A stretch of DNA of 64,000 nucleotides from Aliigemmobacter aestuarii. Its GTDB lineage: Bacteria; Pseudomonadota; Alphaproteobacteria; Rhodobacterales; Rhodobacteraceae. Where the stretch lies: the NCBI RefSeq assembly GCF_004799285.1, contig NZ_SSND01000001.1, positions 62,001 to 126,000 of the forward strand. The letters are read 5' to 3'. The position numbers and the translations under genes are program-made. Below, in pieces: positions 19,001 through 28,320 of this stretch (the stretch's first letter is position 1; the number at the start of each line of letters is the position of its first letter). Under the pieces are notes generated by a model that worked only from the letters and a program-made list of their open reading frames with translations, ran no database searches and had not been told where the DNA came from.

Positions 19001-22000
19001 CGGCGTCTTCCTCGCCCAGGATCGTGTCGGCCCCGTCGCCGCCGTAGAGCGTGTCGTTGCCGTCCGAGCCTTGCAGGAAGTCGTTGCCATCGTCGCCATG
19101 GACGATGTCATTGCCGCCCGACCCGGTGACGCTGTCATCGCCCGCACCGCCATAGACGGTATCGGTGCCAAAGCCGCCGAACACCTGGTCATTTCCGTCG
19201 CCGCCAAAGACGCTGTCGTCATCCGCCCCGCCATAGACCGAGTCATTGCCGGTGCCGCCATGGACGGTGTCATTGCCCGCGTCGCCGCGCAGGAAGTCAT
19301 TGCCATCTTCGCCGGAGACGAAATCGTTGCCGACATCGCCCTGCATGTAGTCGTCGCCGATCCCACCCAGAAGCGAGTCGTTGCCGTCGCCGCCGTAGAC
19401 CTGATCGTTGCCCGCGCCCGCGGTCACCGTGTCATTGCCCGCATCGGCAAAGATATCGTCGGCCTGGATATCGCCCACCGGGCCGTCACCGCCGTCAATG
19501 ATATCGCCCTGCGCGTCAACATAGCCCACCGGCATCGCATCGCTGCCCGCGGTGCCATGCACGATCCCGTCGGGCGTGTTCGTGATCTGGACGACGTTCT
19601 CGATCTCGGAAAAGGACAGTGAACCGCCGCCGGCGAAAAAGACGGTGCCGGCTTCGTTGTTGCCGCCGCCATAGACGATGCTGGACACATCGCTGACATA
19701 GAGCGTGTCGGCGTCGGTGCCGCCTTCGCCCCCCACGACCGTGTCGCCCGCCCCGCCGTAGAAGGTATCGGCGTCGTCGCCGCCCGACATCACGTCATTG
19801 CCGCCGCCGCCCGTCAGCACATCGTTGCCGGTGCTTCCGTTCAGCGTGTCGTTGCCGCTGCCTGCGACCACCGTGTCATTCGCGGCGCCGCCCTGATACA
19901 GGATCGGGTCCGCGGTCCAGGTCATCGAGGTGTCATAATTCCCGGCACGGATCTCTTCGATCTCCGAAAAGGTGACAAAACCGCCGGTCGTTTGGCCGCT
20001 CAGGTCCAGAACGTCATAGCCGTCGCCGCCGATGATCGTGTCATTGCCGAAGTCGTCGGACATGACGATGGTGTCATTCCCGGCGCCGCCAAGGATTTCG
20101 TCGTTGCCTTCGCCGCCGTCGAGAAGGTCGTCGCCGGAATGACCGGCGATCGTATCGTTGCCCGCATCGCCGTAAAGCGAGTCATTGCCGGCCTCACCGC
20201 CGATGAAATCATTGCCGATACCGCCATAGGCAAGGTCGTCGTCATTGCCCATCCACAGCACGTCATTACCGGCGCCGCCATGGAAGGTGTCGTTGCCCTG
20301 CCCGTTCGGGACGCCGATTTCATCGTCAAAGATGTCGTCGACGGCGCTGCCGGTGATCAGGTCATTGCCGTCGCGGCTCTGGATATAGGTATAGCCGTCG
20401 TTCAGGCTGGCATCGACGACATCAGCCTGCGGCGACAGGATCAGCTGTTCGATTTCCGAGAAGGTGATCGTGTGGCCGGTCACGGTATCGGTTACCACAC
20501 CGGCGCCCGGTGCGGTAAAGACCACCGAGGCCGGATTGGTCATGCCCGACAGGTCAAGCGTGTCATAGTCCGAGCCGGTGGTGCCGCCGATCACGGTGTC
20601 CTGACCAAAACCCGCCGAAACCGTGAAGGTATCGGAATCGGCGCCACCATACATCACGTCGTTGCCGCTGCCGCCGTCGATCGTGTCGTCGTCGGCCCCG
20701 CCATAGATCAGGTCATTGCCGGCAAGGCCCTGCAAGGTGTCGTTGCCCACTTCGCCCGAAACGGTATCGTCGCCCGCGCCTGCGTTGACGGTATCGTTGC
20801 CGGTGCCGGCCAGGATCTCGTCGGCAGCGCTGCCGCCAAAGACGGTGTCGTCGCCGCCGGCCGCGTTGATCCACTGGAAGCTGGCAGAGTTGGTCGCATT
20901 GATGTTGTCGGCATAGTCGGTGCCCGAAATGCCTTCGATCTGGCTGAAGTCGCCGGTCGTTCCGGCATCGCCTCGGGCCTGATAGGTGCCGGCCTCGTTG
21001 CCGGTGAAGTTGACGTTGAAGCCCTGCGTCGTGGCGAAGTTGCTGAACTGGATCTGGTCGAAATCGCTTCCGGTCTCGCCACCCTCGACGCGGTCGTAAT
21101 CGTGGTCGTCGGTGATCCAGAAGGCGTCCGCATCCGCGCCGCCATAAAGGCTGTCGGACCCGATCCCGCCTGACAACGTATCGGCACCGGCACCGCCATA
21201 GATCTGGTCATTGTCGGTGCCGGTGATCATGATGTCATCGCCCGTGCCGCCATAGACGGTGTCGTTGCCGATGCTGTCATCCCCGAAAGTGCCGAAACTG
21301 TCGTTGCCGCTGCCCAGATCGACCCAATCGTTGCCCGCGCCGCCAAAGACGGTGTCATTTCCGAACTGGGAATAGATCGTATCGTCACCGGTGCCGCCGG
21401 AGACGCTGTCGCCCATCGGCTCGTCCCCGAAGACATAGGTCTGGTTCGGGGCGCCAAGGATCAGGTCAAGCTGATGATCGGTGTCCGCGATCACCCAGTT
21501 ATGCTCGACATAGGTCGACTGGACATGGGTCTCGCCGGGCTGGATCGTCGCATAAAGCAGCTGAACACCCGACCCGTTGACCCAGAAAAGCCGGATCGGA
21601 CCATCGGCAGTGTTTGTCACCGTCAGGGTGGTGAGGTTGACGCCTGTCGAGGAAGGGTAGTCCGAGGGATCGAAGCTGCGGCTGTCCGAAGCGATGTAAT
21701 CGGCCCCCTCCTGCCCGAGGATCGTGTCGCTGCCTTCGCCGCCGCTCAGGTCGTCAAGACCAGCGCCCCCCGCGATGTAATCATTGCCGGACTGGCCATT
21801 GATCGCGTCGTCACCCGAACCGCCGATGATGGAGTCATTCCCGGCCCCCGTATCGAACCGGTGATCGGTCGTGCTGGCCGAGGCATTGATCGTATCGTTG
21901 CCCGCGCCGGTCGTGATGTTTTCGATTTCCGAGAAGGCCGCGCCACCGCCGGCATAGCTGATGCTGCCGCTTTCGTTCCCGGTGAAGGTGGCGGTCACAC

Positions 22001-23453
22001 CGGATGAGGTCAGGGTCGTGTCGATCGTGTCGCCGGTCGGGCTTTCCCCGGTTTCACCCCCGACAATGGTATCAACGCCACCCCCCGTATTGTCGCCGAT
22101 AAAGAAGCTGTCGTCGCCGTCTCCGCCCGAAAGGCTGTCGGCCCCGGCCCCGCCGTAAAGTCTGTCGATGCCGTCATCGCCGGAAATCGTATCGTTACCC
22201 GCGCCGCCCGACAGCGCGTCATTGCCCGCGCCGCCATAGACAATGTCGTTGCCGACACCCGACACGACCGAGTCATTCCCCGCGCCGGCATAGACAAGGT
22301 CATCGTTCCCGGTCGTGCCCATGACGCCCTGACCGTCGTTATTGTCGATCCGGTCGCCATCAGGGTCGCCCACGTAGGACGCGTCGATCGTGTCATTTCC
22401 GCTGGTGCCCGAGACGATCCCGTCCGCCGTGGCCGAAGACACGGTGTTGATCGTGACATAGCCCACGTCCGTCGTGGTGCCGTTCGTCACGGTGTAACTG
22501 AACGCCTCTTCGCCCAGAACACTGTTGGCAAAGACGGTGATGGTGCTGTCGGCATTCAGCCGCACTTGCTGACCCGAGGCCAGCGTCACCGTTTGCCCCG
22601 CCACCACATCGGTGCCGTTGATCTGGGTGATGGTCAGGTTGCCGCCATCGTCCGCGTCATTGGCCAGAATGTCGAAGGTGCGGCTGCTGTTGGCAATGGT
22701 GTTGACCTGATCGTCCATCGCCAGAACGACGGTCTGGATGGAATCCCCCATGATGAGGAGGTTCGAGTCCAGCTGGGCATCCCCGCCGTCGGCCACGCCG
22801 ATCTTGATCGTGTTCACCTGTCCCGCGTTCACCGGCGCCTTCAGGGACAGTACATAGGTGATGCCGTCCATCTCGGTGTTGAACTGGTCGGCGGTGTTGT
22901 CGCGGTACAGGTTTTCGTTCGAACCCGAATTGACGCTGTCGATCGAGACATTGCCGGCGACGCTGATCGACACCGGCACGAAGGTGCCGTTGACCCATAC
23001 GCCAAAGGCGTCGTTCACGCCGCCGTTCACATATTCAGGGTATTCTTCCGAGGTGAAGACGAATTGCATCGTCAAGAAGTCACCGTCGGGAATGAAGCTG
23101 GCCGTCAGGATCGCGCCGTCAAAGGTGGAAACACCCGCCACCGCGTTCAGTTGCGCATCGCCATCGACGCTGCCCGTGGTATCGGTGGTCGTCCCGGTGT
23201 TGACGTTCGTATTGGTCGTGCCGCTGCTGTTGGTGAAATCCGTGACGTTCCCCGTCGAAAGGATCACACCGGTATCGGTGGGCGACACGCCGGGGATTGT
23301 GGTCAGCGCGCCCGAATAGATCCCCGACGAGATCGTGGCGCCCGTAAAGGTGGCCGTGCCCGCCACAAGCTGCACACCATCGCCGAAGATGGTGTTGAAC
23401 ATCTGTTCGGCTGTGGCCGTCGTGTTGATATTCAGTTCCGTCGCGATGGCCAT
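13056..23453 (-). CDS. Giant secreted RTX calcium-binding protein with N-terminal choice-of-anchor L domain and C-terminal Hint domain (3,465 aa)
   Basis: Predicted extracellular adhesin or matrix-like protein. Residues about 15-240 match the choice-of-anchor L type domain ([38 protein letters not shown]). Residues about 246-336 form a cadherin/VCBS-like domain. From about 347 to 3,215 the protein is made of GGxGxDxhx RTX nonapeptides, which bind calcium in beta-roll proteins. They are broken into blocks by a recurring GTxGxDxID...GDxxGDxID module (five copies) and FSEIENI-type segments. From Cys3273 a 193-residue Hint_2-type domain runs to the end ([27 protein letters not shown]). No classical signal peptide is seen, as expected for type I secretion, but no secretion genes are in the window. 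ATG 23453 has GGAG upstream; ATG 23468 would add five residues and overlap that site. Confidence 0.93.
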   Translation of the reverse strand: MAIATELNINTTATAEQMFNTIFGDGVQLVAGTATFTGATISSGIYSGALTTIPGVSPTDTGVILSTGNVTDFTNSSGTTNTNVNTGTTTDTTGSVDGDAQLNAVAGVSTFDGAILTASFIPDGDFLTMQFVFTSEEYPEYVNGGVNDAFGVWVNGTFVPVSISVAGNVSIDSVNSGSNENLYRDNTADQFNTEMDGITYVLSLKAPVNAGQVNTIKIGVADGGDAQLDSNLLIMGDSIQTVVLAMDDQVNTIANSSRTFDILANDADDGGNLTITQINGTDVVAGQTVTLASGQQVRLNADSTITVFANSVLGEEAFSYTVTNGTTTDVGYVTINTVSSATADGIVSGTSGNDTIDASYVGDPDGDRIDNNDGQGVMGTTGNDDLVYAGAGNDSVVSGVGNDIVYGGAGNDALSGGAGNDTISGDDGIDRLYGGAGADSLSGGDGDDSFFIGDNTGGGVDTIVGGETGESPTGDTIDTTLTSSGVTATFTGNESGSISYAGGGAAFSEIENITTGAGNDTINASASTTDHRFDTGAGNDSIIGGSGDDAINGQSGNDYIAGGAGLDDLSGGEGSDTILGQEGADYIASDSRSFDPSDYPSSTGVNLTTLTVTNTADGPIRLFWVNGSGVQLLYATIQPGETHVQSTYVEHNWVIADTDHQLDLILGAPNQTYVFGDEPMGDSVSGGTGDDTIYSQFGNDTVFGGAGNDWVDLGSGNDSFGTFGDDSIGNDTVYGGTGDDIMITGTDNDQIYGGAGADTLSGGIGSDSLYGGADADAFWITDDHDYDRVEGGETGSDFDQIQFSNFATTQGFNVNFTGNEAGTYQARGDAGTTGDFSQIEGISGTDYADNINATNSASFQWINAAGGDDTVFGGSAADEILAGTGNDTVNAGAGDDTVSGEVGNDTLQGLAGNDLIYGGADDDTIDGGSGNDVMYGGADSDTFTVSAGFGQDTVIGGTTGSDYDTLDLSGMTNPASVVFTAPGAGVVTDTVTGHTITFSEIEQLILSPQADVVDASLNDGYTYIQSRDGNDLITGSAVDDIFDDEIGVPNGQGNDTFHGGAGNDVLWMGNDDDLAYGGIGNDFIGGEAGNDSLYGDAGNDTIAGHSGDDLLDGGEGNDEILGGAGNDTIVMSDDFGNDTIIGGDGYDVLDLSGQTTGGFVTFSEIEEIRAGNYDTSMTWTADPILYQGGAANDTVVAGSGNDTLNGSTGNDVLTGGGGNDVMSGGDDADTFYGGAGDTVVGGEGGTDADTLYVSDVSSIVYGGGNNEAGTVFFAGGGSLSFSEIENVVQITNTPDGIVHGTAGSDAMPVGYVDAQGDIIDGGDGPVGDIQADDIFADAGNDTVTAGAGNDQVYGGDGNDSLLGGIGDDYMQGDVGNDFVSGEDGNDFLRGDAGNDTVHGGTGNDSVYGGADDDSVFGGDGNDQVFGGFGTDTVYGGAGDDSVTGSGGNDIVHGDDGNDFLQGSDGNDTLYGGDGADTILGEEDADVIYGGVGDYVDGYETVTTGTDSDTLHVSNVDYIDWDVLNPENGTVHFNGGGTLQFFNIENVFVDGTQVFSPNFVVQGTAGADLINVAYVGDPEGDMVDTSDNAVGDNDDVITAGDGNDTVVAGDGDDSVLGDAGDDEIYGNSGNDTVLGGVGADSIWGEDGDDSLSGGDDNDLLLGGLGNDTLVGDAGDDEMFAAEGADLLDGGTGNDSLWGEIGNDTLYGGVGNDQLAGGSENDLLDGGAGNDLLMGEEGNDTLAGAAGADTFFGGIGADSLSGGDGDDRFAMEDGFGADTIIGGEAVETNGDTLDLSGLTTGVTVDLTDSNPETGTVSDGVSTAGFTEIENILLGGGRDTVVLADGSGADAVEQFDMTDSGNGTTNDQLDVSGLTSDGGTTPVTTNDVVVTDDGAGNAVLTFPGGETITLIGVSPAQLATPAALESIGIPAAPADYIVEGTAGADLIDDFYTGDPEGDMIDASDNAAGNNDDVVQAGAGNDTVRAADGNDTVDGGTGDDVLDGGVGNDNLTGGDGNDLLYGGAGDDSLTGWTGRDAFFGGDGNDTINTWGGVGDTGADTVYAGAGNDQVYGGPGGDSVFLEGGDDRFGTYGADSAGNDTVGGGTGNDTIIGGLGDDSLAGDAGNDNLGGGTGNDTLYGGADQDTLYGEDGVDYLDGGTGNDLLYGGADRDTVYGHDGNDTIDGGDGNDQIGGGLGDDTILGGTGDDGIEGNDGFDTIAGGLGNDLIYGGNNDDVLNGGDDNDTIFGDAGNDIIEGDTGNDTLRGGVGNDSVAGGLGNDVVYGDDGDDTLFGGEGNDSVYGGVGNDTVHGDDGNDFAQGFLGNDLMTGGLGNDTLDGGDGADTVLGQEGDDFLMGGNGDDSLSGGIGNDTLWSGEQNDILNGGAGDDSMSGEGGDDSFVLGNGFGADDIIGGESGETTGDTLDASAITVDSVLDLSLGNPGDPEDGRLFAGTDIATFQQIENILLGSGNDSVTGSTGDDAVSTGAGNDTVDGGAGNDTFDLGSGGDADLVILGDGDGNDTITGFEAPIDNGDGTFTGLDLLDVSDLTSDGVTPVTTNDVTVSDTNGDGTGDAILTFPDGTSITLTGVLATAVSTVPQLVALGIPVGPDGVVDGTAGGDVMDTSFVDAQGDQVDGTDGNDDVIYGYDGNDTVLAGIGNDLVYGGDGDDTIEGDDGNDTLWGELGNDTLSGELGNDTLDGGEGDDYLTGGDGGDGLVGAAGNDTLFGDAGNDTLSGGEGVDDLTGGLGDDLMDGGTGNDLLIGDEGNDTLIGAEGDDTIYAGDDNDSVLGGDGEDWLYGELGDDIIEGGLGNDTVFGGTGNDTVQAGAGDDVVDGGTGNDSIFGFEGNDTVDGGDGDDYINTRTSAGTGVPDVGLVHPTNPVLSYPADADPNNDRDSVIGGLGNDTILTGDDDDTIYGGAGNDMIDAGFDDDIVYAGAQNDMVEGNEGADTIFGEDGDDLIYGGLNPTNPDFAAASQYDLTDDVDPAPLNNADSLVGGAGNDTIHGLDDADTLEGGDGNDVLDGGIDNDYVLGGAGDDNLIGGHGDDNLSGDTGADTLDGGIGNDQVFGGEDNDLVYGGDGNDELIGESGDDTIYGGLGDDQIDGDFGAGVAGNDVIDAGEGQDTVFGGGGNDLVNAGDGNDFALGDDGDDTVYGDAGDDTVGGWSGNDLLYGGDGNDLISGDGGNDTLIAGAGADRLYGGDDRDTFVIDAGNGIGDTIVGGEGGDDYDTLDLRPWGKALTNVIFDAPGSESGTVEFLDGTGAVIGSMAFSEIENVIPCFTPGSLILTDRGEVPVEALKIGDRVLTRDHGYQTIRWIGRRNLSAADLAERPEFAPIRIARGALGSNLPERDMMVSPQHRMLMTGPLAEMFFGEHEVLVVARHLAGQAGVVQVTPEEGVSYIHILFDRHEIVRADGAWSESFQPGDMTLNGMDAAQRAELFALFPELAEDASAYPAARTTLKAHEAQVLLSA

Positions 23454-23952
23454 CTTTACACTCCACACACTGCAACGCCCGCACCCGTCACCGGGGGCGA
23501 GACGACGCGAAAGGCGCAGGACAAACCGGGGTTTTGAGTCGTCAATCTAGGGCACGGCGGATTAACAAATCCCGCCAGAACGATCTCATTTCCGCCGCAC
23601 ATCCACATCCTCACAAGTTACGAATCACCCACCGCCTACCGCGCCGGAATGCCCTCTGACAGATGCTGTCTACATTGCATCAATGGCTGAAAATTGTTTC
23701 AGAACAGAGGGTTTAGGGAAAAGAGCGGGCCAAATCATGGCGGGAATCCGGCATCGCAAACCTTGGGTTGAAACCTGCGCGACACAGGCGCGCCCAAAGC
23801 GATTTCGCGAAAATCCGCGACAGATTCCGGCGCGCAGGAAAGGCGTCCGGCATCGCATCCGTCGTCCGCAACAGAAAAAGCCCCGGCAGTGCCGGGGCTT
23901 TTCCATTGGGGCCGGTGCGACAGATGGCGCAGCCGACCCCGCTGCATAAACC
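23454..23952. other. Intergenic region between the two RTX genes
   Basis: About 500 bp, AT-richer than the genes around it. It holds the promoter and leader of the giant RTX gene (-) and the terminator of the smaller RTX gene. An imperfect inverted repeat GGCGGATT/AATCCCGCC lies at 23,556-23,576, about 105 bp upstream of the giant gene's start, and could be an operator or leader hairpin. No protein gene is supported here; the small open frames at 23.68-24.0 kb cross the terminator and look like chance. Confidence 0.6.
23876..23902 (-). terminator. Strong bidirectional Rho-independent terminator after the smaller RTX gene
   Basis: AAAAGCCCCGGC (23,876-23,887) and GCCGGGGCTTTT (23,891-23,902) form a perfect 12-bp stem with a 3-nt loop, flanked by A/T runs on both sides. 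It lies 51 bp past the stop codon of the smaller RTX gene (minus strand). Confidence 0.9.
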
Positions 23953-26900
23953 TTACTTGATCAGAAGACGCGCCTCGTGCTTCTTCAGCGTCTTGCGCGC
24001 AGCCGCATAGCCATCAAGCCCTTCGCGAGTCTGAAGTTCCGGGAACAGTTCGAAGATTTCGTTCCGCTGCGCATTGCCCATGCCCTTAAGCGTGTAGTCG
24101 CCAGGCTGGAAGCTTTCGGTCCAGGCGCCGTTCGACAACACCACCTCGTGCCGGTCGAACATGAAGTGGATGTAGGTCGTCCCCACGCTGTCCACCTCCT
24201 GCACGCCACGCCCCGCAACCAGATGCTTGGCCGCTACCAGCACTTCGTGTTCGTCGAAGTAAAGCGCGGTGCGGTCGTTGGCGACCAGGATGCGGTGGTT
24301 GGGGCTGACCATCGTGTCACGCTCCGGCAGGCCGTTCCCAAGGCTGCCCTGACGGATCAGGATCGGCTTCAGATGCGGGTTCGCCGTCAGGTCGCGCCAG
24401 GTCATCGCCTTGTGGCCGGTCCAGCGGATTTCCTGAATGCCGTTGTCGCGGGTGATCACCCGGTCGCCCGGCTTCAGGTTTTCCACCGGAACCTCGCCAC
24501 GCGGCGTCGCGATCAGCGTGCCGGGGGTGAAGCAGGGGATGACGTTCTCGATATTGGTGAAGACGAGGCTGCCGGTGACATTGCCATCCGGGTCAAGGAA
24601 ATTCACCGTCCCGTTTTCCACGTTCAACGGGTCGTAGTCGATCCGCAGCGGACCGGCGCCGCGCAAGTCGAGCGTGTCGAAGTCGTCGCCCCCCTCGTTG
24701 CCGTCGATCACGTCGCCGATGCCGTCTTCCGGCGCATTGACGATGAAGGTGTCACGGTCGTCACCGCCTGCCAGGCTGTCGAGGCCAAGACCACCGGTGA
24801 TGGTGTCGTTGCCGGTGCCGCCGGTGATCGTGTCCTCGTCGATGCCGCCGTCCAGCAGGTCGTTGCCGTCACCGCCGTCGATCACATCGTCGTCGTCCAA
24901 GCCGAAGATCGTGTCATCCCCGCCGCCGCCGAAGATCGTGTCGGTACCGTTGTCGGGGCGCAGGTCGGTCGCGTCGGGGATGTTGATCTCGTCCGGGAAG
25001 CTCGGATCGAGCCCGCCATAGATCAGGTCGCCATCGTCGCCTCCGTCGATCACGTCGGCACCTTCGCCGCCGATGATCGTGTCGCTGCCGGTGCCGCCAA
25101 AGATCGTGTCGTCGTCGATCCCGCCGTCGATCAGATCGCCGCCGCCACCGCCGAAGATGACGTCATTGTCATCGCCCGTGGTGATCGTGTCGCTGCCGCC
25201 CGACCCATAGACGGTATCCTCGTCATCGGTGGGCGCGGTATCGGCCGGGTAAAGGCCCGGGTAGTCACGGTTCGGCAGGGGCACGCCGCCCGAGGTGTCG
25301 ATCACATCCTCGCCCGCGCCGCCATAGACCAGGTCGTTGCCGTCGCCGGTGGCGATCGTATCATTGCCACGGCCACCGCCCACGGTATCGTCACCCTCGC
25401 CGGTATCGACAAGGTCATCGCCCGCGCCGGCATCGACGGTATCATCGCCGTCGCCCGACAGGATCGTGTCATTGCCATCGCCGGCGCGGACATGATCGTC
25501 ATTGCCGCTGTCGCCGGGCAGGATCGCATCGTCGTTGTCGATGAAGTCGCCGTCCGGGTCGCCGGTGTAGCCGACGTCGATCAGATCGCCCCCCGGCGTT
25601 CCGTCGACATAGCCGTCACTGACCGGCGGCGGGGGGGGCGGCGGCGGCGGCGACGCTTCCACCGTGATCGTCCAGGTCGCGGTGTCGGTCAGGCCCTCGG
25701 GGTCGGTGATCGTGTAGTCGACCGAGGTAACGCCGGTGAAGCCCGCGTTCGGCGTGAAGGTCAGCGTGCCGTCGGGGTTGATCGCGACGGTGCCGTCCGG
25801 CGTGGTGCCGACCGAGATCACCGAGAGCGGGTCGCCATCGACGTCCGAATCGTTGCCCAGAACCGCAAAGGTCACAGGCGTGTTCACCGGCGTGGTCGAG
25901 GCGTCATCCTCGGCCACCGGCGCGTCGTTCACCGGGTTCACCGTGACGGTGACGGTCGAGGTCGCCTCGTTCCCGTCCGGGTCGGTGATCGTGTAGGTGA
26001 TCGTGTCGGTGCCGTTGAAATCCGGGTCGGGCGTGTATTCCAGCGTGCCGTCCGGGTTCACCGTGACGGTGCCGTTCGGCGCCGTGGGCGTACCGGTCAC
26101 GGTCAGCGGCTGACCTTCCGGATCGGTGTCGTTGCCCAAGACGTCGATCACGACGGGCGTGTCCTCGTCCGTCTCGGCGCTGTCGGGGTTCGCAACCGGG
26201 CGGTCGTCGGTGATGGTGATCGTCCAGGTCGCGGTGTCGGTCAGGCCCTCGGGGTCGGTGATCGTGTAGTCGACCGAGGTAACGCCGGTGAAGCCCGCGT
26301 TCGGCGTGAAGGTCAGCGTGCCGTCGGGGTTGATCGCGACGGTGCCGTCCGGCGTGGTGCCGACCGAGATCACCGAGAGCGGATCACCATCGACGTCCGA
26401 ATCGTTGCCCAGAACCGCAAAGGTCACAGGCGTGTTCACCGGCGTGGTCGAGGCGTCATCCTCGGCCACCGGCGCGTCGTTCACCGGGTTCACCGTGACG
26501 GTGACGGTCGAGGTCGCCTCGTTCCCGTCCGGGTCGGTGATCGTGTAGGTGATCGTGTCGGTGCCGTTGAAATCCGGGGCGGGCGTGTATTCCAGCGTGC
26601 CGTCCGGGTTCACCGTGACGGTGCCGTTCGGCGCCGTGGGCGTACCGGTCACGGTCAGCGGCTGACCTTCCGGATCGGTGTCGTTGCCAAGAACGTCGAT
26701 CACGACGGGCGTGTCCTCGTCCGTCTCGGCGCTGTCGGGGTTCGCAACCGGCGGAGCGTCAAGGTTATCGACGCTGTCGGAGAGCGAGAAGAATTCGACG
26801 GAGCCGGCGAAGTACTGGTCGATGTTGTCGAGCTGGCCGGGGTTCGAGCTGGCCTGCCCCGCGCCGATCATCCAGGGCTGGTTCTGGCCACTGTCGGACA

Positions 26901-27402
26901 TGTCCATCGTCAGACCCTCGGGCACGTCATCCGCGAAGGTGGTGCCCTGGGTCAGGTTGGTGATCTCGAGGCGGCCGACGCCGTTCTCGTCCCAGGAATA
27001 GGTGACGTTGACCTCGTCACCGGGGGCATAGAACCCGGCGGGCGTGCCAAAGCTGACGCTGCCCGAGGTGTCTTCGTGCAGGATCTGGATCGAGCCATCG
27101 GGCATGACCTGGAGCCGGTAACCGCCTTCGGTCACGCCGACGCTGTCGCGCGAAAGAACGGTCTGCGGCGCCGAAATGGCCGCATCGCCGGTGGTAAACT
27201 GGATTTCCAGCGTGCCGCGCGGCAGCTGGAAGGTCGGGTCGGGGTAGATCTTGACCAGGTCGTTGACCCCGTCCAGCACCGCCTGCCCGCCGACCGAGGT
27301 CGCACCGTTCAGGTAGATGCCCTGCTGGGCGCCGTTGCCCAGGGCCGAGTCCGCCGCGGTCGTGCCTGCGTCGTCGAGATTGTACAGCGCGAAAACCGGC
27401 AT
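23953..27402 (-). CDS. Secreted RTX protein with LamG-like, cadherin-like and C-terminal Hint domains (1,149 aa)
   Basis: Predicted extracellular calcium-binding protein. Domain order: residues 1-215, a LamG/ConA-like beta-sandwich (ALYNLDDAGTTAADSALGNG, GGYRLQVMPDGSIQILHED); 218-580, four cadherin-like domains arranged as two nearly identical pairs (VANPDSAETDEDTPVVIDVL; DASTTPVNTPVTFAVLGNDS); about 584-593, a proline run; about 598-930, RTX repeats opening with the same GTPGGDLIDVGYTGDPDGD spacer module used in the giant protein; and from Cys957, a 193-residue Hint_2-type domain (CFTPGTLIATPRGEVPVENL, TMVSPNH). No signal peptide is visible, consistent with type I secretion. AGGT precedes ATG 27402. 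The gene sits upstream of and parallel to the giant RTX gene but is separated from it by a strong terminator, so each has its own promoter. Confidence 0.93.
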   Translation of the reverse strand: MPVFALYNLDDAGTTAADSALGNGAQQGIYLNGATSVGGQAVLDGVNDLVKIYPDPTFQLPRGTLEIQFTTGDAAISAPQTVLSRDSVGVTEGGYRLQVMPDGSIQILHEDTSGSVSFGTPAGFYAPGDEVNVTYSWDENGVGRLEITNLTQGTTFADDVPEGLTMDMSDSGQNQPWMIGAGQASSNPGQLDNIDQYFAGSVEFFSLSDSVDNLDAPPVANPDSAETDEDTPVVIDVLGNDTDPEGQPLTVTGTPTAPNGTVTVNPDGTLEYTPAPDFNGTDTITYTITDPDGNEATSTVTVTVNPVNDAPVAEDDASTTPVNTPVTFAVLGNDSDVDGDPLSVISVGTTPDGTVAINPDGTLTFTPNAGFTGVTSVDYTITDPEGLTDTATWTITITDDRPVANPDSAETDEDTPVVIDVLGNDTDPEGQPLTVTGTPTAPNGTVTVNPDGTLEYTPDPDFNGTDTITYTITDPDGNEATSTVTVTVNPVNDAPVAEDDASTTPVNTPVTFAVLGNDSDVDGDPLSVISVGTTPDGTVAINPDGTLTFTPNAGFTGVTSVDYTITDPEGLTDTATWTITVEASPPPPPPPPPVSDGYVDGTPGGDLIDVGYTGDPDGDFIDNDDAILPGDSGNDDHVRAGDGNDTILSGDGDDTVDAGAGDDLVDTGEGDDTVGGGRGNDTIATGDGNDLVYGGAGEDVIDTSGGVPLPNRDYPGLYPADTAPTDDEDTVYGSGGSDTITTGDDNDVIFGGGGGDLIDGGIDDDTIFGGTGSDTIIGGEGADVIDGGDDGDLIYGGLDPSFPDEINIPDATDLRPDNGTDTIFGGGGDDTIFGLDDDDVIDGGDGNDLLDGGIDEDTITGGTGNDTITGGLGLDSLAGGDDRDTFIVNAPEDGIGDVIDGNEGGDDFDTLDLRGAGPLRIDYDPLNVENGTVNFLDPDGNVTGSLVFTNIENVIPCFTPGTLIATPRGEVPVENLKPGDRVITRDNGIQEIRWTGHKAMTWRDLTANPHLKPILIRQGSLGNGLPERDTMVSPNHRILVANDRTALYFDEHEVLVAAKHLVAGRGVQEVDSVGTTYIHFMFDRHEVVLSNGAWTESFQPGDYTLKGMGNAQRNEIFELFPELQTREGLDGYAAARKTLKKHEARLLIK
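25664..26751. repeat. 552-bp-period tandem duplication inside the smaller RTX gene
   Basis: Segments 25,664-26,199 and 26,216-26,751 (536 bp each) are almost identical, with only a few substitutions seen (for example GGGTCGCC against GGATCACC, and GGGTCGGGC against GGGGCGGGC). The period of 552 bp equals 184 codons, so each unit encodes one pair of cadherin-like domains in frame. Confidence 0.95.
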
Positions 27403-28175
27403 CGTTCTTACCTCGCTTCATCCAGAACCCCGCAGGGGCCCTTCAGATCACCAGCCTCCGAACGGAGGCAAACACCATGTGCCCTCACGTGTTGCCACGG
27501 CGAGGACGTTGATGCCCGTCGTCAGATTGTGCGAGGTACAGAGAGCTGCCCCGGGAAAACGGGGGTCCGGCCTTTTGTCCAGGTCCGGCTTGCGGATCAA
27601 TTTCCGAAGTTTGGCAGCGTTTCCGACTTACTCCCATGCCTTCCGGCACTACACCACTGAACGACCGCCCCCACGGCCACAAGTCCTACCCAGGAGGACC
27701 TCATAATGAATAATGTCTGAATCGGTTTCGGGGAAGCGAAAAAAGGCAAAGTCGTGTCGACCTGCCAGTGGCGCGTCACAATTTTTCCTTACTTTGCCAC
27801 AATACTTGCAATCTGTGGTTGCACCGCAGTTTCCGGATCGTCAATGGTAGCGATGGGAAAAGGTACCGAAGATTGGCATGATTTTTCCCGGAATTTCCGG
27901 GGGAAGCCGGCTTTTCTGGCGACCGCCAGCGTCAGCCATGAGGCGCAACTGTTTCCACCTCGTGAACAGAACCACCGGCAACCAAGTCGTTAACCCAGAT
28001 GCCGAAATCCGGCTGACCCTGGTTTCGTGCCGTCACGCCTGTTGCCGGAATGCGGAAAATGCTGCGGATTCCACCGGTCTTTTTCCAAAGGCGGAACGGT
28101 CCTGTCCGTGAACAAGCCGAATCACCGCGCCGGCGACCAGTCGGACGACCGGGTCCTGCCAAAAACCGCATGAGA
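27403..28175. other. Long non-coding region upstream of the smaller RTX gene
   Basis: About 770 bp between the RTX gene start (-) and tRNA-Leu (-). On the minus strand the last 200 bases before the RTX start contain several potential hairpins, including GCCTCCG/CGGAGGC at 27,454-27,469 and a CCCCG/CGGGG pair near 27,552, suggesting a structured leader. The middle (27,770-27,830) is AT-rich and a likely promoter zone. On the plus strand AGGAGG (27,692-27,697) is followed by a four-codon frame (27,706-27,720). No credible protein gene is present. Confidence 0.5.
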
Positions 28176-28261
28176 TGGTGCCCGAGGTGAGATTCGAACT
28201 CACACACCCGTTAGGGCGGAGGATTTTGAATCCCCTGCGTCTACCGTTCCGCCACTCGGGC
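28176..28261 (-). tRNA. tRNA-Leu, anticodon CAA
   Basis: The minus strand folds as an 86-nt class II tRNA including encoded CCA. The acceptor stem is GCCCGAG/CTCGGGC with discriminator A. The anticodon stem-loop is GGGGA-TTCAAAA-TCCTC, giving anticodon CAA. There is a long variable arm, and the T arm contains GTTCGAATC. It reads the UUG leucine codon. A T-run (plus-strand A's at 28,161-28,165) follows and may end transcription. Confidence 0.95.
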
Positions 28262-28269
28262 CCGAGGCG

Positions 28270-28298
28270 GGTTTATCCTGCGCGGGAACGGGCGTCAA
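28270..28298 (-). promoter_or_regulatory. Probable sigma-70-type promoter of tRNA-Leu
   Basis: On the minus strand TTGACG (28,298-28,293) is followed after exactly 17 bases by TAAACC (28,275-28,270). The expected transcription start falls within a few bases of the tRNA 5' end at 28,261. Confidence 0.5.
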
Positions 28299-28320
28299 TC
28301 GCCCGGCCCGGGCCATGCGT

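Noticed and set aside
13056-23453. Regularly spaced repeats resembling a CRISPR array
   Set aside because: The spacing follows 27-base (nine-codon) RTX units in an open frame, with degenerate copies and no unique spacers; no cas genes are present.
23454-23468. Five-codon upstream extension of the giant RTX protein (ATG at 23,468)
   Set aside because: The GGAG site that serves ATG 23,453 lies inside this extension, and there is no separate site before 23,468.
23977-27660. 1,227-codon open frame on the plus strand
   Set aside because: Antisense to the smaller RTX gene; the RTX/cadherin/Hint protein on the minus strand has clear domains and this one has none.
27754-27993. 79-codon plus-strand frame starting with GTG and containing a hydrophobic stretch
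   Set aside because: The ribosome binding site is poor, codon use is unlike the neighbours and no related protein is recognised. The region is better explained as promoter and leader DNA.
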